This document shows, piece by piece, positions 9,234 through 18,926 of a stretch of 64,000 nt of DNA. The translations under genes and the position numbers were made by a program. This DNA comes from Methylophaga sp. GTDB taxonomy: Bacteria > Pseudomonadota > Gammaproteobacteria > Nitrosococcales > Methylophagaceae. The notes under the pieces were generated by a model. That model saw only the letters and a list, made by a program, of their open reading frames with translations, was not told the origin of the DNA and made no database searches. How positions within the stretch are numbered: the first letter of the stretch is position 1; the number at the start of each line of letters is the position of its first letter. The stretch is taken from positions 108,848-172,847 of the forward strand of contig DRHW01000005.1 in the NCBI GenBank assembly GCA_011053005.1, read 5' to 3'.

Positions 9234-10528
9234 ATCTACACATAAAAAATGGTCGCGTCATTGATCCAGCAAACCAACTTGATGCCCAACACGATATTTT
9301 TATTCGTGATGGCAAAATTATCTCTATAAGCACGTATCTTGATGGTTTCATTGCCGATCAAACTATTGACGCCTCAGGCTTGATTGTTTGCCCGGGTTTA
9401 GTTGATTTAAATGCCCGTCTTCGAGAACCTGGGCAAGAACATACCGCTACGATAGAAAGTGAAACCTGTGCTGCCGTTGCAGGCGGTATCACATCATTAT
9501 GCATTCCACCTGATACCGATCCGGTTATTGATACGCCAGCGGTTGTAGAGCTCATTGAAGATCGTGCTAAAAAATCAGGTCGTGCAATGGTTTATACCAT
9601 CGGCGCGTTGACCCAAAAATTGCAAGGTGAACTACTCACCGAAATGGCAGCATTAAAAAAGGCTGGCTGCATTGGTGTTAGCAATGGCCTTTCACCGATT
9701 AAAAACAGTCTCATTCTTCGTCGAGCAATGGAGTATGCCGCGACATTAGATCTGACTTTATTTATTAATGCCGTCGATCCTTGGCTACAAGGTAACGGCT
9801 GTGTACATGAAGGGGCGATTAGTGCCAGACTCGGCCTCACCGGCATTCCAGAAACAGCTGAAACGGTAGCCGTAGCACGTGATCTGTTATTGATAGAACT
9901 AACTGGAGTACGCGCTCACTTTCACAATATCTCCTGCGGAAAAACTGTTCAGTTAATTAAAGATGCACAAAATAAAGGCTTAGCGGTTACTGCTGATGTC
10001 AGTGCTCATCACCTGCATCTTAGTGAACATGATATTGGTAACTACGACACGCTGAGTCATGTGATGCCACCATTACGCAGTATTCGCGATCGTGAACAAT
10101 TACAACAAGGCTTACGTGAGGGCATTATTTGTGCGATCAGCTCCCATCATCAACCTCTAGATAATGATGCAAAACTAGGCCCTTTTGCAGAAACAATGCC
10201 CGGAATATCCGGACTAGAAACATTATTAGCCTTAACAATGAAACTGGTCGATGATGAGGAGATTACACTTAATCATGCGATTGCTAGTTTGACCTCTCAT
10301 CCTGCTGACATTCTTGGTATTAAGGCAGGCCAACTGAAAGTAGGTGTACAAGCAGATATTTGTATTTTTAATCCGAATATTTACGATGAATGCCAGCCCT
10401 CGACCTTTGTAAGCGCAGGTAAAAATAGTCCTTTTTCTGGCTGGTTATTCAATAATAAAGTAAGTCATACTATATTTAATGGCAAACTGGTCTTTGAGCA
10501 GGATAAAATTGATCGGATTACGGTCTAA
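9230..10528 (+). CDS. pyrX: Non-catalytic dihydroorotase-like subunit PyrC'
   Basis: A 432-residue amidohydrolase-fold protein homologous to dihydroorotase, but apparently catalytically dead. The metal-binding HxH of active enzymes (VDxHxHLREPG) reads [11 protein letters not shown], and the catalytic Asp of the TDHAPH motif reads SSHHQPLD. The HFHNIS and HHLHLSE regions are kept. Such proteins, called PyrC' or PyrX, are structural partners of PyrB in Pseudomonas. The start overlaps the pyrB stop by four bases, consistent with a fixed stoichiometry. A true dihydroorotase must be encoded elsewhere. Confidence 0.88.
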   Translation: MNLHIKNGRVIDPANQLDAQHDIFIRDGKIISISTYLDGFIADQTIDASGLIVCPGLVDLNARLREPGQEHTATIESETCAAVAGGITSLCIPPDTDPVIDTPAVVELIEDRAKKSGRAMVYTIGALTQKLQGELLTEMAALKKAGCIGVSNGLSPIKNSLILRRAMEYAATLDLTLFINAVDPWLQGNGCVHEGAISARLGLTGIPETAETVAVARDLLLIELTGVRAHFHNISCGKTVQLIKDAQNKGLAVTADVSAHHLHLSEHDIGNYDTLSHVMPPLRSIRDREQLQQGLREGIICAISSHHQPLDNDAKLGPFAETMPGISGLETLLALTMKLVDDEEITLNHAIASLTSHPADILGIKAGQLKVGVQADICIFNPNIYDECQPSTFVSAGKNSPFSGWLFNNKVSHTIFNGKLVFEQDKIDRITV

Positions 10529-10571
10529 TTGCCAAAATGATCTCAAATTTATAATTATAAGGATTGATAAT

Positions 10572-11036
10572 ATGAATACTAAAAAATTAGCTGCATTAAT
10601 CATCATGTCGAGTTCACTCACAATCAGTGGCTGTGCAAGCAGCTTGCAAGGTGATACTTATTCACGCGATGATGCTCGCCAAGTACAAAACGTACAATAC
10701 GGCACCGTCGACTCGCTTCGCATGGTAGTGATTGAAGGTACTAAAACGCCTATTGGTGCAGCAGCAGGTGCCGTTGTTGGTGGTGTTGCAGGTAGCAGCG
10801 TCGGCGGTGGCAAAGGCTCAATCATTGCGGGTGTGCTTGGTGCGGTAGCGGGTGGTTTAGTCGGAAGCGCAGCTGAAGAAGGCATTACAAAAGAACAAGG
10901 TGTTGAATTGGTTATTCGTAAAAGTGATGGCCAAACGATTTCGGTTGTTCAACAATACGAGCCTAACAATCCATTCCAAGTGGGTGATCGAGTACGTTTA
11001 ATGTCGCTTAATGGTGAAGTTCGAGTCACTCGATAA
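10572..11036 (+). CDS. Glycine-zipper outer membrane lipoprotein (SlyB/Pcp-like)
   Basis: A lipoprotein of about 154 residues. The signal peptide ends with a lipobox (TISGCAS), so it should be lipidated at that Cys and anchored in the envelope. Gly/Ala-rich segments in the middle (GAAAGAVVGGVAGSSVGGG and a second similar run) form a glycine zipper typical of the SlyB/17-kDa antigen family. The C-terminal part is polar. I chose the ATG at 10572, preceded by a ribosome binding site (ATAAGGA), over an upstream in-frame start inside the pyrC' tail. Its exact role is unknown; homologues stabilise the outer membrane. Confidence 0.85.
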   Translation: MNTKKLAALIIMSSSLTISGCASSLQGDTYSRDDARQVQNVQYGTVDSLRMVVIEGTKTPIGAAAGAVVGGVAGSSVGGGKGSIIAGVLGAVAGGLVGSAAEEGITKEQGVELVIRKSDGQTISVVQQYEPNNPFQVGDRVRLMSLNGEVRVTR

Positions 11037-11053
11037 GCTTTCGAGTAAATCGT

Positions 11054-11233
11054 ATGATCGTAATAAACAGACTGTTAGCATTTCCAATGGCGTTATTTTT
11101 TCTCATAACCCTCTCGGCCTGCTCACCAGAAGTCGGTAGCGATCAATGGTGTGCAGATATGAAAGCTACACCATCGGGCGACTGGAGCATGAATCAAGCG
11201 GCAGATTTTGCCAAACACTGTATGTTGAAATAA
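11054..11233 (+). CDS. DUF3012-like small lipoprotein
   Basis: A 59-residue lipoprotein. The signal peptide MIVINRLLAFPMALFFLI is followed by the lipobox LSAC, giving a mature part of about 37 residues. The pattern CSPEVGS, a Trp-Cys pair, a GDW and a final AADFAKHC matches my recollection of the DUF3012 family of short gammaproteobacterial lipoproteins. Two conserved cysteines besides the lipidated one may form a disulfide. It lies 17 bases after the glycine-zipper lipoprotein and five bases before the HAD gene, so the three may share a transcript. Function is unknown. Confidence 0.7.
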   Translation: MIVINRLLAFPMALFFLITLSACSPEVGSDQWCADMKATPSGDWSMNQAADFAKHCMLK

Positions 11234-11238
11234 AGCCG

Positions 11239-11991
11239 ATGTCTAATACCAAACTATATGCATTTGATTTCGATGGTGTTATCTGTGATAGCGCCATCGA
11301 AACAGGAATAACTGGCTGGAAAGTTGCCTGCCAACTATGGCCAGATATGCCGACAGAAACACCGCTCGGTATACTTGAAAAATTCCGGCAAGTTAGACCC
11401 GTGATGGAAACGGGCTATGAAGCGATTTTGATCATGCGTAAGCTTTTTGAAGGTATTACTCCCCAGCTTTTATTAGAGCAATTTAAAACGCAGATTAAAA
11501 CGATTATTAGGCGAGATGAACTTAGTATTGCGGGCCTAAAACGTCGCTTTGGTGAGCAGCGTGATAAATGGATAGAGGCGCATCTTGATGAATGGATCAT
11601 GATGAATCCTTTGTTTGAGGGCGTAGCAGAAAAGCTCCGCCAAATTGATCATGCTTTTACTTATATCATCACTACCAAACAAGAACGCTTTGTAAGCAAA
11701 ATACTCAAAGCGAATAACATTATATTTCCTGCCGAACGTATCTATGGTTTAGATCGCGACCTAAGCAAACAACAAGTTCTTGCTGATTTGTCAAAACGTC
11801 ACCGTAATCAACAAATTATGTTTGTAGAAGATAGACTGCCGACACTACTCGATGTGATTAATGATGATCGTTTATCAGAGGTGCAATTATATTTTGCTGA
11901 TTGGGGTTACAACACCGACCAAGATAAAAAATCAGCAAAACAACACGCTACAATAACAACAATTAACCTTGCTGAAATGCTTGTTTTATAA
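11239..11991 (+). CDS. HAD-superfamily hydrolase
   Basis: A protein of about 250 residues with HAD motif I (FDFDGVICDS), motif II-like IITTK, a conserved Lys, and an acidic motif IV (MFVEDRLPTLLD). These fit a haloacid dehalogenase-like phosphatase that hydrolyses small phosphate esters through an aspartyl-phosphate intermediate. The substrate cannot be told from sequence. I chose the ATG at 11239, five bases after the lipoprotein stop; an earlier in-frame start would lie inside the lipoprotein gene in another frame. It ends before a large inverted repeat. Confidence 0.8.
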   Translation: MSNTKLYAFDFDGVICDSAIETGITGWKVACQLWPDMPTETPLGILEKFRQVRPVMETGYEAILIMRKLFEGITPQLLLEQFKTQIKTIIRRDELSIAGLKRRFGEQRDKWIEAHLDEWIMMNPLFEGVAEKLRQIDHAFTYIITTKQERFVSKILKANNIIFPAERIYGLDRDLSKQQVLADLSKRHRNQQIMFVEDRLPTLLDVINDDRLSEVQLYFADWGYNTDQDKKSAKQHATITTINLAEMLVL

Positions 11992-12010
11992 GATATAAAT
12001 AATGTAATCC

Positions 12011-12060
12011 AATGTTAATGCAGATCGTTTGAACAAGACGAATCAGCGAGCATTAACATT
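12011..12060 (+). repeat. 11-bp perfect inverted repeat upstream of the RND efflux genes
   Basis: AATGTTAATGC (12011-12021) and GCATTAACATT (12050-12060) are perfectly complementary, separated by 28 bases. It follows the HAD gene and ends 45 bases before the efflux adaptor start. No run of T follows, so it is a weak candidate for an intrinsic terminator; an operator or RNA structure is equally possible. Confidence 0.5.
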
Positions 12061-12105
12061 CGTTTATCTGCCGTTGTGATTGCAAGCCCTTTGAGTAAAC
12101 AGACC

Positions 12106-13173
12106 ATGCCTTACGTTCGCTTATTATTTCTAGCAGCTGCCCTAATAATGATGACGGCTTGTACAGAACAATCAGCACCAGCCGAAAAGGTCGCTAAGCC
12201 TCATCTTGTTGAAATAATTACCGCCAAAAGCCAAAACTTGAATCTTCAACGTGAACGTAACGGCACACTGACAGCATTACGCGAAATTCAAATTTATAAT
12301 CAAGAAGAAGGTCAAATTACCGCTTTGCCTTTTTATGAAAATGACCAAGTCAAAAAAGGCGATATTGTTGCCAAACTCGATGACCGTTTACTCAAAGCCC
12401 AGTTAGAACGCACCCAAGCATTACGACGCAAAGCCGAAGAAGATCTAAAACGTTTTAAAAACTTGGGAGATCGAGGTTTAACCCCCAAGACTGAAATCAC
12501 CCGCGTAGAAACTGAACTTGCAGTTGCCAAAGCCGATGAACATGCCCTATTAACACGTTTAGATTACACAGTGATCCGCGCACCGATATCAGGCATCGTT
12601 AGCCAACGACTCAGCGAACAAGGCAATATTGCAGAGCGTTATACGCATTTATTAACACTATCCGATCAAAGTTCGCTAATAACTGAAGTCGCGGTATCAG
12701 AATTGCTCATTAATAAATTGCATGTTGGTGACAAACCCGAACTTTCAATTGATGCTTTAGGTGATCTCGATCCGCCTTTACACGGCACGATTACCCGTAT
12801 TTACCCTAATCTTGATCCCTTTACACGCACCGGAACCGTTGAGATTACTCTCAATCCTGTTCCTGCAGGTACCAGACCCGGTCAATTAGTGCGTGTTACG
12901 TTAAAAACTCAACAAGCCAAACGTTTATTGATTCCTTTCACATCACTTCGACGCTCTACCAAGGGTGATTATGTCTTCACTATCGATAATGATAAAAAAG
13001 CCCAAATTACGCCAGTCGTCACCGGTTTAAACGTGAATGATCAAGTTGAAATTCTTAGCGGCCTACAAGAAGGTGCGGCTGTCGTTGTACGTGGTTATAC
13101 CAATCTGCATGCAGGTAAAACCGTGACTATTGTGAATATACCAACGCTCGTACAGAAAACGCCCAATGAATAA
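12106..13173 (+). CDS. RND efflux periplasmic adaptor (membrane fusion protein)
   Basis: A lipoprotein of about 355 residues (lipobox MMTACTEQ) that should link an inner-membrane RND pump to an outer-membrane channel. Features are a biotinyl-lipoyl-like half motif (ITALPFYENDQVKKGDIVAKLDDR), a coiled-coil hairpin (about residues 95-150), the second lipoyl half (VIRAPISGIVSQR) and a C-terminal beta-barrel. I chose the ATG at 12106 because it gives a clean lipoprotein signal; a GTG at 12076 is in frame. It overlaps the pump gene by eight bases. The substrate is unknown, and no outer-membrane channel gene is adjacent. Confidence 0.9.
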   Translation: MPYVRLLFLAAALIMMTACTEQSAPAEKVAKPHLVEIITAKSQNLNLQRERNGTLTALREIQIYNQEEGQITALPFYENDQVKKGDIVAKLDDRLLKAQLERTQALRRKAEEDLKRFKNLGDRGLTPKTEITRVETELAVAKADEHALLTRLDYTVIRAPISGIVSQRLSEQGNIAERYTHLLTLSDQSSLITEVAVSELLINKLHVGDKPELSIDALGDLDPPLHGTITRIYPNLDPFTRTGTVEITLNPVPAGTRPGQLVRVTLKTQQAKRLLIPFTSLRRSTKGDYVFTIDNDKKAQITPVVTGLNVNDQVEILSGLQEGAAVVVRGYTNLHAGKTVTIVNIPTLVQKTPNE

Positions 13174-16100
13174 AAGCAGTATCGCTGCATGGTCGATTCG
13201 CCATCCAATAGGCGTCAGCATGCTTGCCTTAACGGTTGTCATCATCGGCTTTTTTAGCCTCACGCGTCTAGCCATCGATCTATTGCCACAAATTATCTAC
13301 CCCGAGGTTCGGGTTCGTATTATTGATAATGGCGTGCCAGCATCCGTATTAGAAGATAGCGTAACGCGACAACTTGAAGAGCAATTGGCAATCACCGAAG
13401 ATTTGATTGGTATTCAATCTCATACTGAACGTGGCATAGCGACCGTGGATCTGTCATTTGATTATGGCAAAGATATTGATATTGCACTGCGCGATGCCAG
13501 TACAAGGCTTGATAGAGCAAAACGGTTTTTACCCGATACGATTGATCCACCGACTATTTATAAGCTCGATCCCTCGCAAATTCCTGTTATGGAGTTTGTC
13601 ATTAGCTCGGAATTACGAGGTGAAACCGAGCTGCGAAGCTGGGTGGATGATGTATTTAGTAAATGGTTTATCAATGTATCCGGTGTTGCGTCAGCGGAAG
13701 TCGGTGGCGGCCTGATTCGTGAGATTCAAGTTATCCCCGATCAACAGCGCTTGGCAGGTATCGGTTTAAGTTATAAAGACATTATTGACGCGCTGCAAAC
13801 GTCAAATAAAGATGAGGCAATGGGTCGATTGCAAATGCCGGCCCATGAAATAACAGGACGCATTACGGGTCGCTTAAAAGACATTAATGATATTAAAAAC
13901 CTCGCTATTGCTCATAATGCAGGCAATACCGTTTATTTAAGTGATGTAGCTCAAATCGTCGACACCCATGTTGAAGAACGTATAAAAGTACGCGCTGATG
14001 GTGTCAGTGGCGTCAAACTGTCGATACAAAAACAACCTACCGCCAATACAACAGCTGTAGTTGAGGCCGTGAAAGAACGACTGGATTGGCTTAAAGCACA
14101 AAAAATTCTACCTGATGATGTCACACTCACAACGGTCAGTGATCAATCAATCTATATAGTGCAATCGCTTAAAAATGCTAGCTGGTCAGCGATAACAGGC
14201 GCATTTTTAGCGATGGCAGTGGTGTATCTTTTTCTTGGTAATTTACGCCGCACGCTGATTATTGGCAGCGCGATACCTATTGCCATCATGTTTACCTTTG
14301 TATTAATGGCGCTAGGTGGACTAACACTCAATATCATGACACTGGGTGGTTTGGCACTCGGTGTCGGCATGTTGGTCGATAATACGATTGTAATGTTAGA
14401 AAACATTTATCGACATCAAAGAGAGAATACCGATTCCTTCGTTGCAAGTACTGAGGGCGCTAACGAAGTGACTAGTGCGATCATCGCTTCTACATCAACC
14501 AATTTATCTGCCGTTTTGCCCTTTTTGTTTATTGGTGGCCTGACAGGGCTATTGTTTAGCGAATTAATATTTACCATCTCAGCGGCTATTTTTGCTTCGA
14601 TGATCATTGCTGTGACCATCGTGCCGGCTTATGCCGCCAAAGTAACAAACATTAAAACCAATCGAGTGAGGCATGTTATCGATAGTGGCGTTGATCGATT
14701 GCAGCGAGCTTATGCAAGCAGTATTGGTGCTTTATTACGATTTCGTTGGTTGGTTATTTTGAGCTTTATTATTGGCTTAGGATTCAGTATTCCTGTTTTC
14801 CTAAGTGGTAAACACATTGTGTTGCCCAATTTAGATAACGGCAATATCACCGTTAAAATAACGGGCGATACCGGTGTTTCATTAGCGGAAATGGATCAAA
14901 AAACTAAGCTGATTGAAGCTCTATTTGCCAAACAAGCAGAAACAGAAACGGTTTATAGCTTGGTCGGTGGCTCAGTATATGGACGTTCACAGCGAGAAAC
15001 GCCAAGTGAAGCCAGTATTACTGTGCAATTAAAACCGCTGTCAGTGCGCCAAATCAGCAGTGGTGACTGGATTAACCGGATGGATAAACTGATTGCAGAA
15101 CAACAATTAGCAGGTTTTGATGTTCGGATGACGCAACGAGGTATACGCGGTATTCGCACTAATAAAGGCGATGAAGATATTAGCTTACGACTACAAGGCG
15201 CTAACGAGATTGAACTTAAAAAACTCGCCGACGACATTGCTGAAAAAATGCGCCTGATTCCCGGCATTACTAACGTTGCCCATTCAGCGGAAGATGAACA
15301 GTTTGAACTAGCGATGACGATTGACCGCGAACGTGCGGCGAGCTTAGGCGTGAACTTACAAGACATCAAACAGGCGACTCAAATCGCATTACAAGGTGTT
15401 GTGGTCAGTGATTATCTTGACGATGATAAAAGCTATGACATCCGACTTAAGCTGGCTGAAAATGAGATAAAAAGTCCGCAGGATATGGAGTCAATTTTAT
15501 TATTTCCTGCCAAAGACAATACGGGTCCGATTTACCTTGGCACGGTTGCTAATATTGAGTTACTCAAATCACCCATAAGTATTTTGCGTGATAATCAAAT
15601 GCGTATTGTTGAACTAACCGCCTCATTGAGTGATGGCAATACACTTGGCGAAGCATTAAATTCACTTTCTGAACTACGGGCGAATATTACATTACCTAAG
15701 GGTTACACCCTTTATGATGGTGGTTCGCAAAAAGCCCTGCAAGATCAACAGCGATTAACGGAAGTATTATTGTTGCTTGCCCTGTTTTTAGTGTTCGTGG
15801 TGATGGCCGTTCAATATGAATCATTACTCAATCCATTGATCATTATTCTCAGTGTGCCATTTTCAGCAATAGGTATCGCCTTAGCGATCGATACATTAGC
15901 ACTTCCATTATCAATGCCTGTTTGGCTGGGCATGATCATGTTGGTCGGTATCGTGGTCAATAATGCGATTTTGCTGGTTGAATATATAGAAATCGAGCGA
16001 GATACAGGCAAAGATATCAGCGCATCTATCGTCGCAGCGGCTCGTTTACGACTTCGCCCAATTTTAATGACAACACTCAGTACCGTTGTCGGCATGATAC

Positions 16101-16273
16101 CGTTGGCATTGGGCTGGGGAGAAGGCGCCGAAATGTTACAACCCTTAGCTGTTACTGTTGTTTGGGGCTTAACATTTTCAATGTTGGTCAGTTTATTAAT
16201 GGTGCCTGTTATGTACCATTTATTGCATTCGTTTAAGACGCGTAATAAGCAAAAAACACTTATCGCTGGTTAA
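13166..16273 (+). CDS. RND-family efflux pump (AcrB/MexF-like)
   Basis: A 1035-residue inner-membrane proton-driven transporter with the usual two-fold layout: one N-terminal membrane helix, a periplasmic loop, six helices around residues 335-540, a second large periplasmic loop, and six helices near the C-terminus. Conserved motifs include GGLALGVGMLVDNTIVMLENI in helix 4 and GIVVNNAILLVEYIE in the second half. The first carries an Asp typical of the proton relay. Length and motifs fit the HAE1 group that exports drugs or other hydrophobic compounds. It is coupled to the adaptor gene upstream. Confidence 0.92.
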   Translation: MNKSSIAAWSIRHPIGVSMLALTVVIIGFFSLTRLAIDLLPQIIYPEVRVRIIDNGVPASVLEDSVTRQLEEQLAITEDLIGIQSHTERGIATVDLSFDYGKDIDIALRDASTRLDRAKRFLPDTIDPPTIYKLDPSQIPVMEFVISSELRGETELRSWVDDVFSKWFINVSGVASAEVGGGLIREIQVIPDQQRLAGIGLSYKDIIDALQTSNKDEAMGRLQMPAHEITGRITGRLKDINDIKNLAIAHNAGNTVYLSDVAQIVDTHVEERIKVRADGVSGVKLSIQKQPTANTTAVVEAVKERLDWLKAQKILPDDVTLTTVSDQSIYIVQSLKNASWSAITGAFLAMAVVYLFLGNLRRTLIIGSAIPIAIMFTFVLMALGGLTLNIMTLGGLALGVGMLVDNTIVMLENIYRHQRENTDSFVASTEGANEVTSAIIASTSTNLSAVLPFLFIGGLTGLLFSELIFTISAAIFASMIIAVTIVPAYAAKVTNIKTNRVRHVIDSGVDRLQRAYASSIGALLRFRWLVILSFIIGLGFSIPVFLSGKHIVLPNLDNGNITVKITGDTGVSLAEMDQKTKLIEALFAKQAETETVYSLVGGSVYGRSQRETPSEASITVQLKPLSVRQISSGDWINRMDKLIAEQQLAGFDVRMTQRGIRGIRTNKGDEDISLRLQGANEIELKKLADDIAEKMRLIPGITNVAHSAEDEQFELAMTIDRERAASLGVNLQDIKQATQIALQGVVVSDYLDDDKSYDIRLKLAENEIKSPQDMESILLFPAKDNTGPIYLGTVANIELLKSPISILRDNQMRIVELTASLSDGNTLGEALNSLSELRANITLPKGYTLYDGGSQKALQDQQRLTEVLLLLALFLVFVVMAVQYESLLNPLIIILSVPFSAIGIALAIDTLALPLSMPVWLGMIMLVGIVVNNAILLVEYIEIERDTGKDISASIVAAARLRLRPILMTTLSTVVGMIPLALGWGEGAEMLQPLAVTVVWGLTFSMLVSLLMVPVMYHLLHSFKTRNKQKTLIAG

Positions 16274-16291
16274 TTAACGAGCCTTTACCCT

Positions 16292-17230
16292 TTACTTAGA
16301 CGGTTCAGTCAATGCTCTGCCGTTATAATGATTATAAAAAGCTATCGCTTTATTTTCTGCATCTCGTCCAAAGATAAACATCGAAATATGCCCCCATAAC
16401 GGATGTAAATATAGCTCCGCTGGCACACCTGCTTTACGCAAAGCATTGTAGTAATTAATCGACTGTTCTTTTTCGACTAATTGATCGCGTTTGCCATGAT
16501 ATAAAAATACCGGCGGATCTTCTGGCGAAACATGAGTAATCGGCGAAGATTCACGGTAAAGCTGAGGATTTTCGTCTCGCTTAGCTCCTAAAAAAGGCAC
16601 AATAATCGGGCTATTATTGTAAACACTCAGATCAGCTGGCGTACCTTCAGCAACAACCGAGTGAATTTTTGGCAGCGGTGGCGATAAATTAAGTGTTTGT
16701 GCTTCGCCCGGTGTCACGCCAGCCACTAATGTCACCAAATGGGCGCCTGATGAGAAACCCCAAGCATTTAGCTTGTTTAAATCAAACTGATATTTTGCCG
16801 CATTATTTTGTATCCAGCGCAGCGCCATTTGTAGATCTTGAACGGGTGCGGGATAAAGAAACTGAGGCACTAAACGATATTCAACATTCAAAACCGCGTA
16901 GCCATGTTCTGCCAATTTTCCTGATATAAAATTCATATCCGTGCGATCACGGTTTGACCATCCGCCACCATGTACCATCAAAACGACAGGCCAAGCCTTT
17001 ACTTTGGATGGTAGTTTTCGTGGTAAATAAAGATCTGATGCTAGCGCTTTTGGCCAATCTTCCGGTGTGTAGATTATGTTTTCTATAACATCATAATGAG
17101 GGTCTTTGATCTCGTCATAGTTATATGACATACCAGGGGAATCGATATAGTTTTGTTGATAACTGGCACAAGACGAAAGTGCCGTTATCAACACTAACAA
17201 AGACAATATCAGGGATATCTTTTTATACAT
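16292..17230 (-). CDS. Lipoprotein alpha/beta hydrolase (carboxylesterase-like)
   Basis: A 312-residue esterase-like protein with a lipoprotein signal peptide (MYKKISLILSLLVLITAL then SSC), so it is exported and lipid-anchored. The oxyanion motif MVHGGGW, the nucleophile elbow GFSSGAH, an Asp in YHGKRDQLV and a His in HPLWGHISMF complete a catalytic triad of the hormone-sensitive-lipase type. The substrate is not predictable. It converges with the RND operon and is read toward it; only 18 bases separate the two stops. The start has no upstream partner. Confidence 0.85.
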   Translation of the reverse strand: MYKKISLILSLLVLITALSSCASYQQNYIDSPGMSYNYDEIKDPHYDVIENIIYTPEDWPKALASDLYLPRKLPSKVKAWPVVLMVHGGGWSNRDRTDMNFISGKLAEHGYAVLNVEYRLVPQFLYPAPVQDLQMALRWIQNNAAKYQFDLNKLNAWGFSSGAHLVTLVAGVTPGEAQTLNLSPPLPKIHSVVAEGTPADLSVYNNSPIIVPFLGAKRDENPQLYRESSPITHVSPEDPPVFLYHGKRDQLVEKEQSINYYNALRKAGVPAELYLHPLWGHISMFIFGRDAENKAIAFYNHYNGRALTEPSK

Positions 17231-17486
17231 GGCATGACCTAATGATTTAAAAACAGCTCAAGAAGTATAACGTGAGTGATCGTAAGACAGCTTATGTAGA
17301 TTTTAATTTTCTTTGGATGTGTGTTTGGTGAAGCAGATCGCAGAATCTTCGATAGTGAAAGCTTATCGTTCATATGATGCGAAAATGCGTAGCATGTGGC
17401 ACGCGATTCAATACATTATAGATACAAGGATTTTAATTTGGAGTTTGTTTCGGGCGTTAAATTTGAGGAACTTATTGGAAAGCAAA

Positions 17487-17563
17487 TGGCGGAGCGGACG
17501 GGACTCGAACCCGCGACCTCCGGCGTGACAGGCCAGCATTCTAACCAGCTGAACTACCGCTCC
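17487..17563 (-). tRNA. tRNA-Asp (anticodon GUC)
   Basis: Read on the minus strand, the sequence starts GGAGCGGTAGTTCAG and folds into a 77-base cloverleaf. It has a 7-bp acceptor stem (GGAGCGG with CCGCTCC), anticodon loop CTGTCAC with anticodon GTC, a T arm (GGTTCGAGTCC) and an encoded G-CCA 3' end. It closely resembles E. coli tRNA-Asp. No second tRNA lies next to it. Confidence 0.95.
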
Positions 17564-17925
17564 ACACTACTTGCTTAAACGTTTCCAGCCCAATCAAGAA
17601 GCGGGAATAATACAGTAATTAATCTGAAGATGTTAGTGTTAATTTAGTCAATGTTTCAATAATATTAACAGTTGGTTAAAACATGTTGATTTAACTAATA
17701 TTTATATGAAAAAACGGTCTTATTGTTCGTTAATATTCAGCGGTTTTGATGAAGAAAATTCAGAAGCTTGCGTCTCAGGTTTTGCTAGCAAGTCATCCAT
17801 CAAGCCTTATAATAGGCTCATGGTAACAACAATCATCGCCGAACTAATTTAATAATCACTCATCTAAAGCAGGTAAACTGCATCTATTTTAACCCCCATC
17901 TCATCTATTCATTAGGAGTAACCAT
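17564..17925. other. Intergenic region between tRNA-Asp and an envelope gene
   Basis: No coding region is visible. The left part should hold the tRNA-Asp promoter (minus strand), with a TATTAT -10-like element in the AT-rich stretch near 17605-17620. Near the right end a TATAAT (17808-17813) lies in the loop of a small AGCCT/AGGCT hairpin and could serve the next gene. The stretch from 17231 to 17486 on the other side of the tRNA also shows no supported gene. Confidence 0.4.
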
Positions 17926-18393
17926 TTGACGCTATTTAAACGCTTCTTTGCACTGTTATTGATGCTCTCTCTCGTTGCTTGTGCAGGTTTATCGCCAAAT
18001 TATGAAAAACCTCAAGTCAATGTTACCTCTTTTACGCTGGCACCTGATTCAGCCGGACTCGCACCTCGCTTTAATATCGGCTTACAAGTCATTAATCCAA
18101 ACCGTAGCGCATTGCCATTACATGGCATGAGTTATTCAGTTGAAGTTGAAGGCAATCGAATTTTAAGCGGCGCCGAGCCTAATTTGCCACGTATTGAAGC
18201 TTACAGTACAGCCGATATCGTGATCCAAGCGAGCCCCGATCTTTTTGGCAGCGCGCGACTGCTTAATCAACTGTTATCAGGTCAACGTGATGAGTTGAAT
18301 TACTTATTCAAAGCACGGCTTGATGTTGGCGCCTTAATGCCTTATATCAATATTGAAGAAAAAGGCCGTTTTGGTCTAACTAATACGAATTAA
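17926..18393 (+). CDS. LEA14-like (WHy domain) lipoprotein
   Basis: A 155-residue protein with a lipoprotein signal (LFKRFFALLLMLSLVAC). The mature part matches the LEA type 2/WHy fold (a beta-sandwich with GLQVINPNRSALPLHGMSYSVEVEG-like strands), known from desiccation-related proteins and common in gammaproteobacterial envelopes. The start codon is TTG, supported by a good ribosome binding site (TTAGGAG) at the right spacing; no ATG is available before the signal peptide. It is two bases from the next gene, so the pair is probably cotranscribed. Role unknown. Confidence 0.78.
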   Translation: MTLFKRFFALLLMLSLVACAGLSPNYEKPQVNVTSFTLAPDSAGLAPRFNIGLQVINPNRSALPLHGMSYSVEVEGNRILSGAEPNLPRIEAYSTADIVIQASPDLFGSARLLNQLLSGQRDELNYLFKARLDVGALMPYINIEEKGRFGLTNTN

Positions 18394-18395
18394 TA

Positions 18396-18926
18396 ATGAC
18401 TAAACCTATGGGCCCACCCAGCTTTAATAAACTCACGATCGCGGTAATAATGGTCGCCTTGTTAGCTGTAACGACGTTTATTTTTAACGGTCTGTTAGAT
18501 GATATTAATAACCCCAACAAAATACTTTCTGTCAGCGTTAATGAGTTTGGCAACAAAGAAGTTTCTCTAGAGAGAAATCGTTATGGTCATTATGTTGCCA
18601 GTGGAAAAATCAACGATCAGTCTGTCGAATTCCTATTAGATACTGGCGCGACATTGGTCGCCATACCCGAACACATAGCGAGCCAATTAAATTTAAAAAA
18701 AGGTCGATCCTTTCAAACTCAAACCGCTAATGGCATCAGCCAATCTTATACAACCACCATTGATAAATTGACCTTAGGTGATATTGTGATGACAAACGTG
18801 CCAGCAAGCATCAGCTCTGGTATGACGTTTAATCAAATTCTATTAGGCATGTCTTTCTTAAAACACTTACAACTTACGCAACAAGGCTCCGAGCTCAAAA
18901 TTAGTGTGCCAGATCAAATCCATTAA
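18396..18926 (+). CDS. Membrane-anchored retropepsin-like aspartic protease (TIGR02281 type)
   Basis: A 176-residue protein with one N-terminal membrane helix (residues about 10-30) and a retropepsin-like domain facing the periplasm. The catalytic motif FLLDTGATLVAIP is intact and is followed by the expected LGMSFL near the C-terminus. Like viral proteases, it must dimerise to form an active site. The family is conserved in proteobacteria with no assigned substrate. It lies two bases after the LEA14-like lipoprotein gene. Confidence 0.85.
   Translation: MTKPMGPPSFNKLTIAVIMVALLAVTTFIFNGLLDDINNPNKILSVSVNEFGNKEVSLERNRYGHYVASGKINDQSVEFLLDTGATLVAIPEHIASQLNLKKGRSFQTQTANGISQSYTTTIDKLTLGDIVMTNVPASISSGMTFNQILLGMSFLKHLQLTQQGSELKISVPDQIH

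Noticed and set aside
15811..16095. Minus-strand open frames inside the RND pump and other long genes
   Set aside because: They are antisense shadows of well-supported coding regions and have no ribosome binding sites or family motifs.
17313..17578. Two overlapping plus-strand frames around tRNA-Asp
   Set aside because: They run across the antisense of the tRNA, contain its translated complement (RDSNPRP) and show no other protein-like features.
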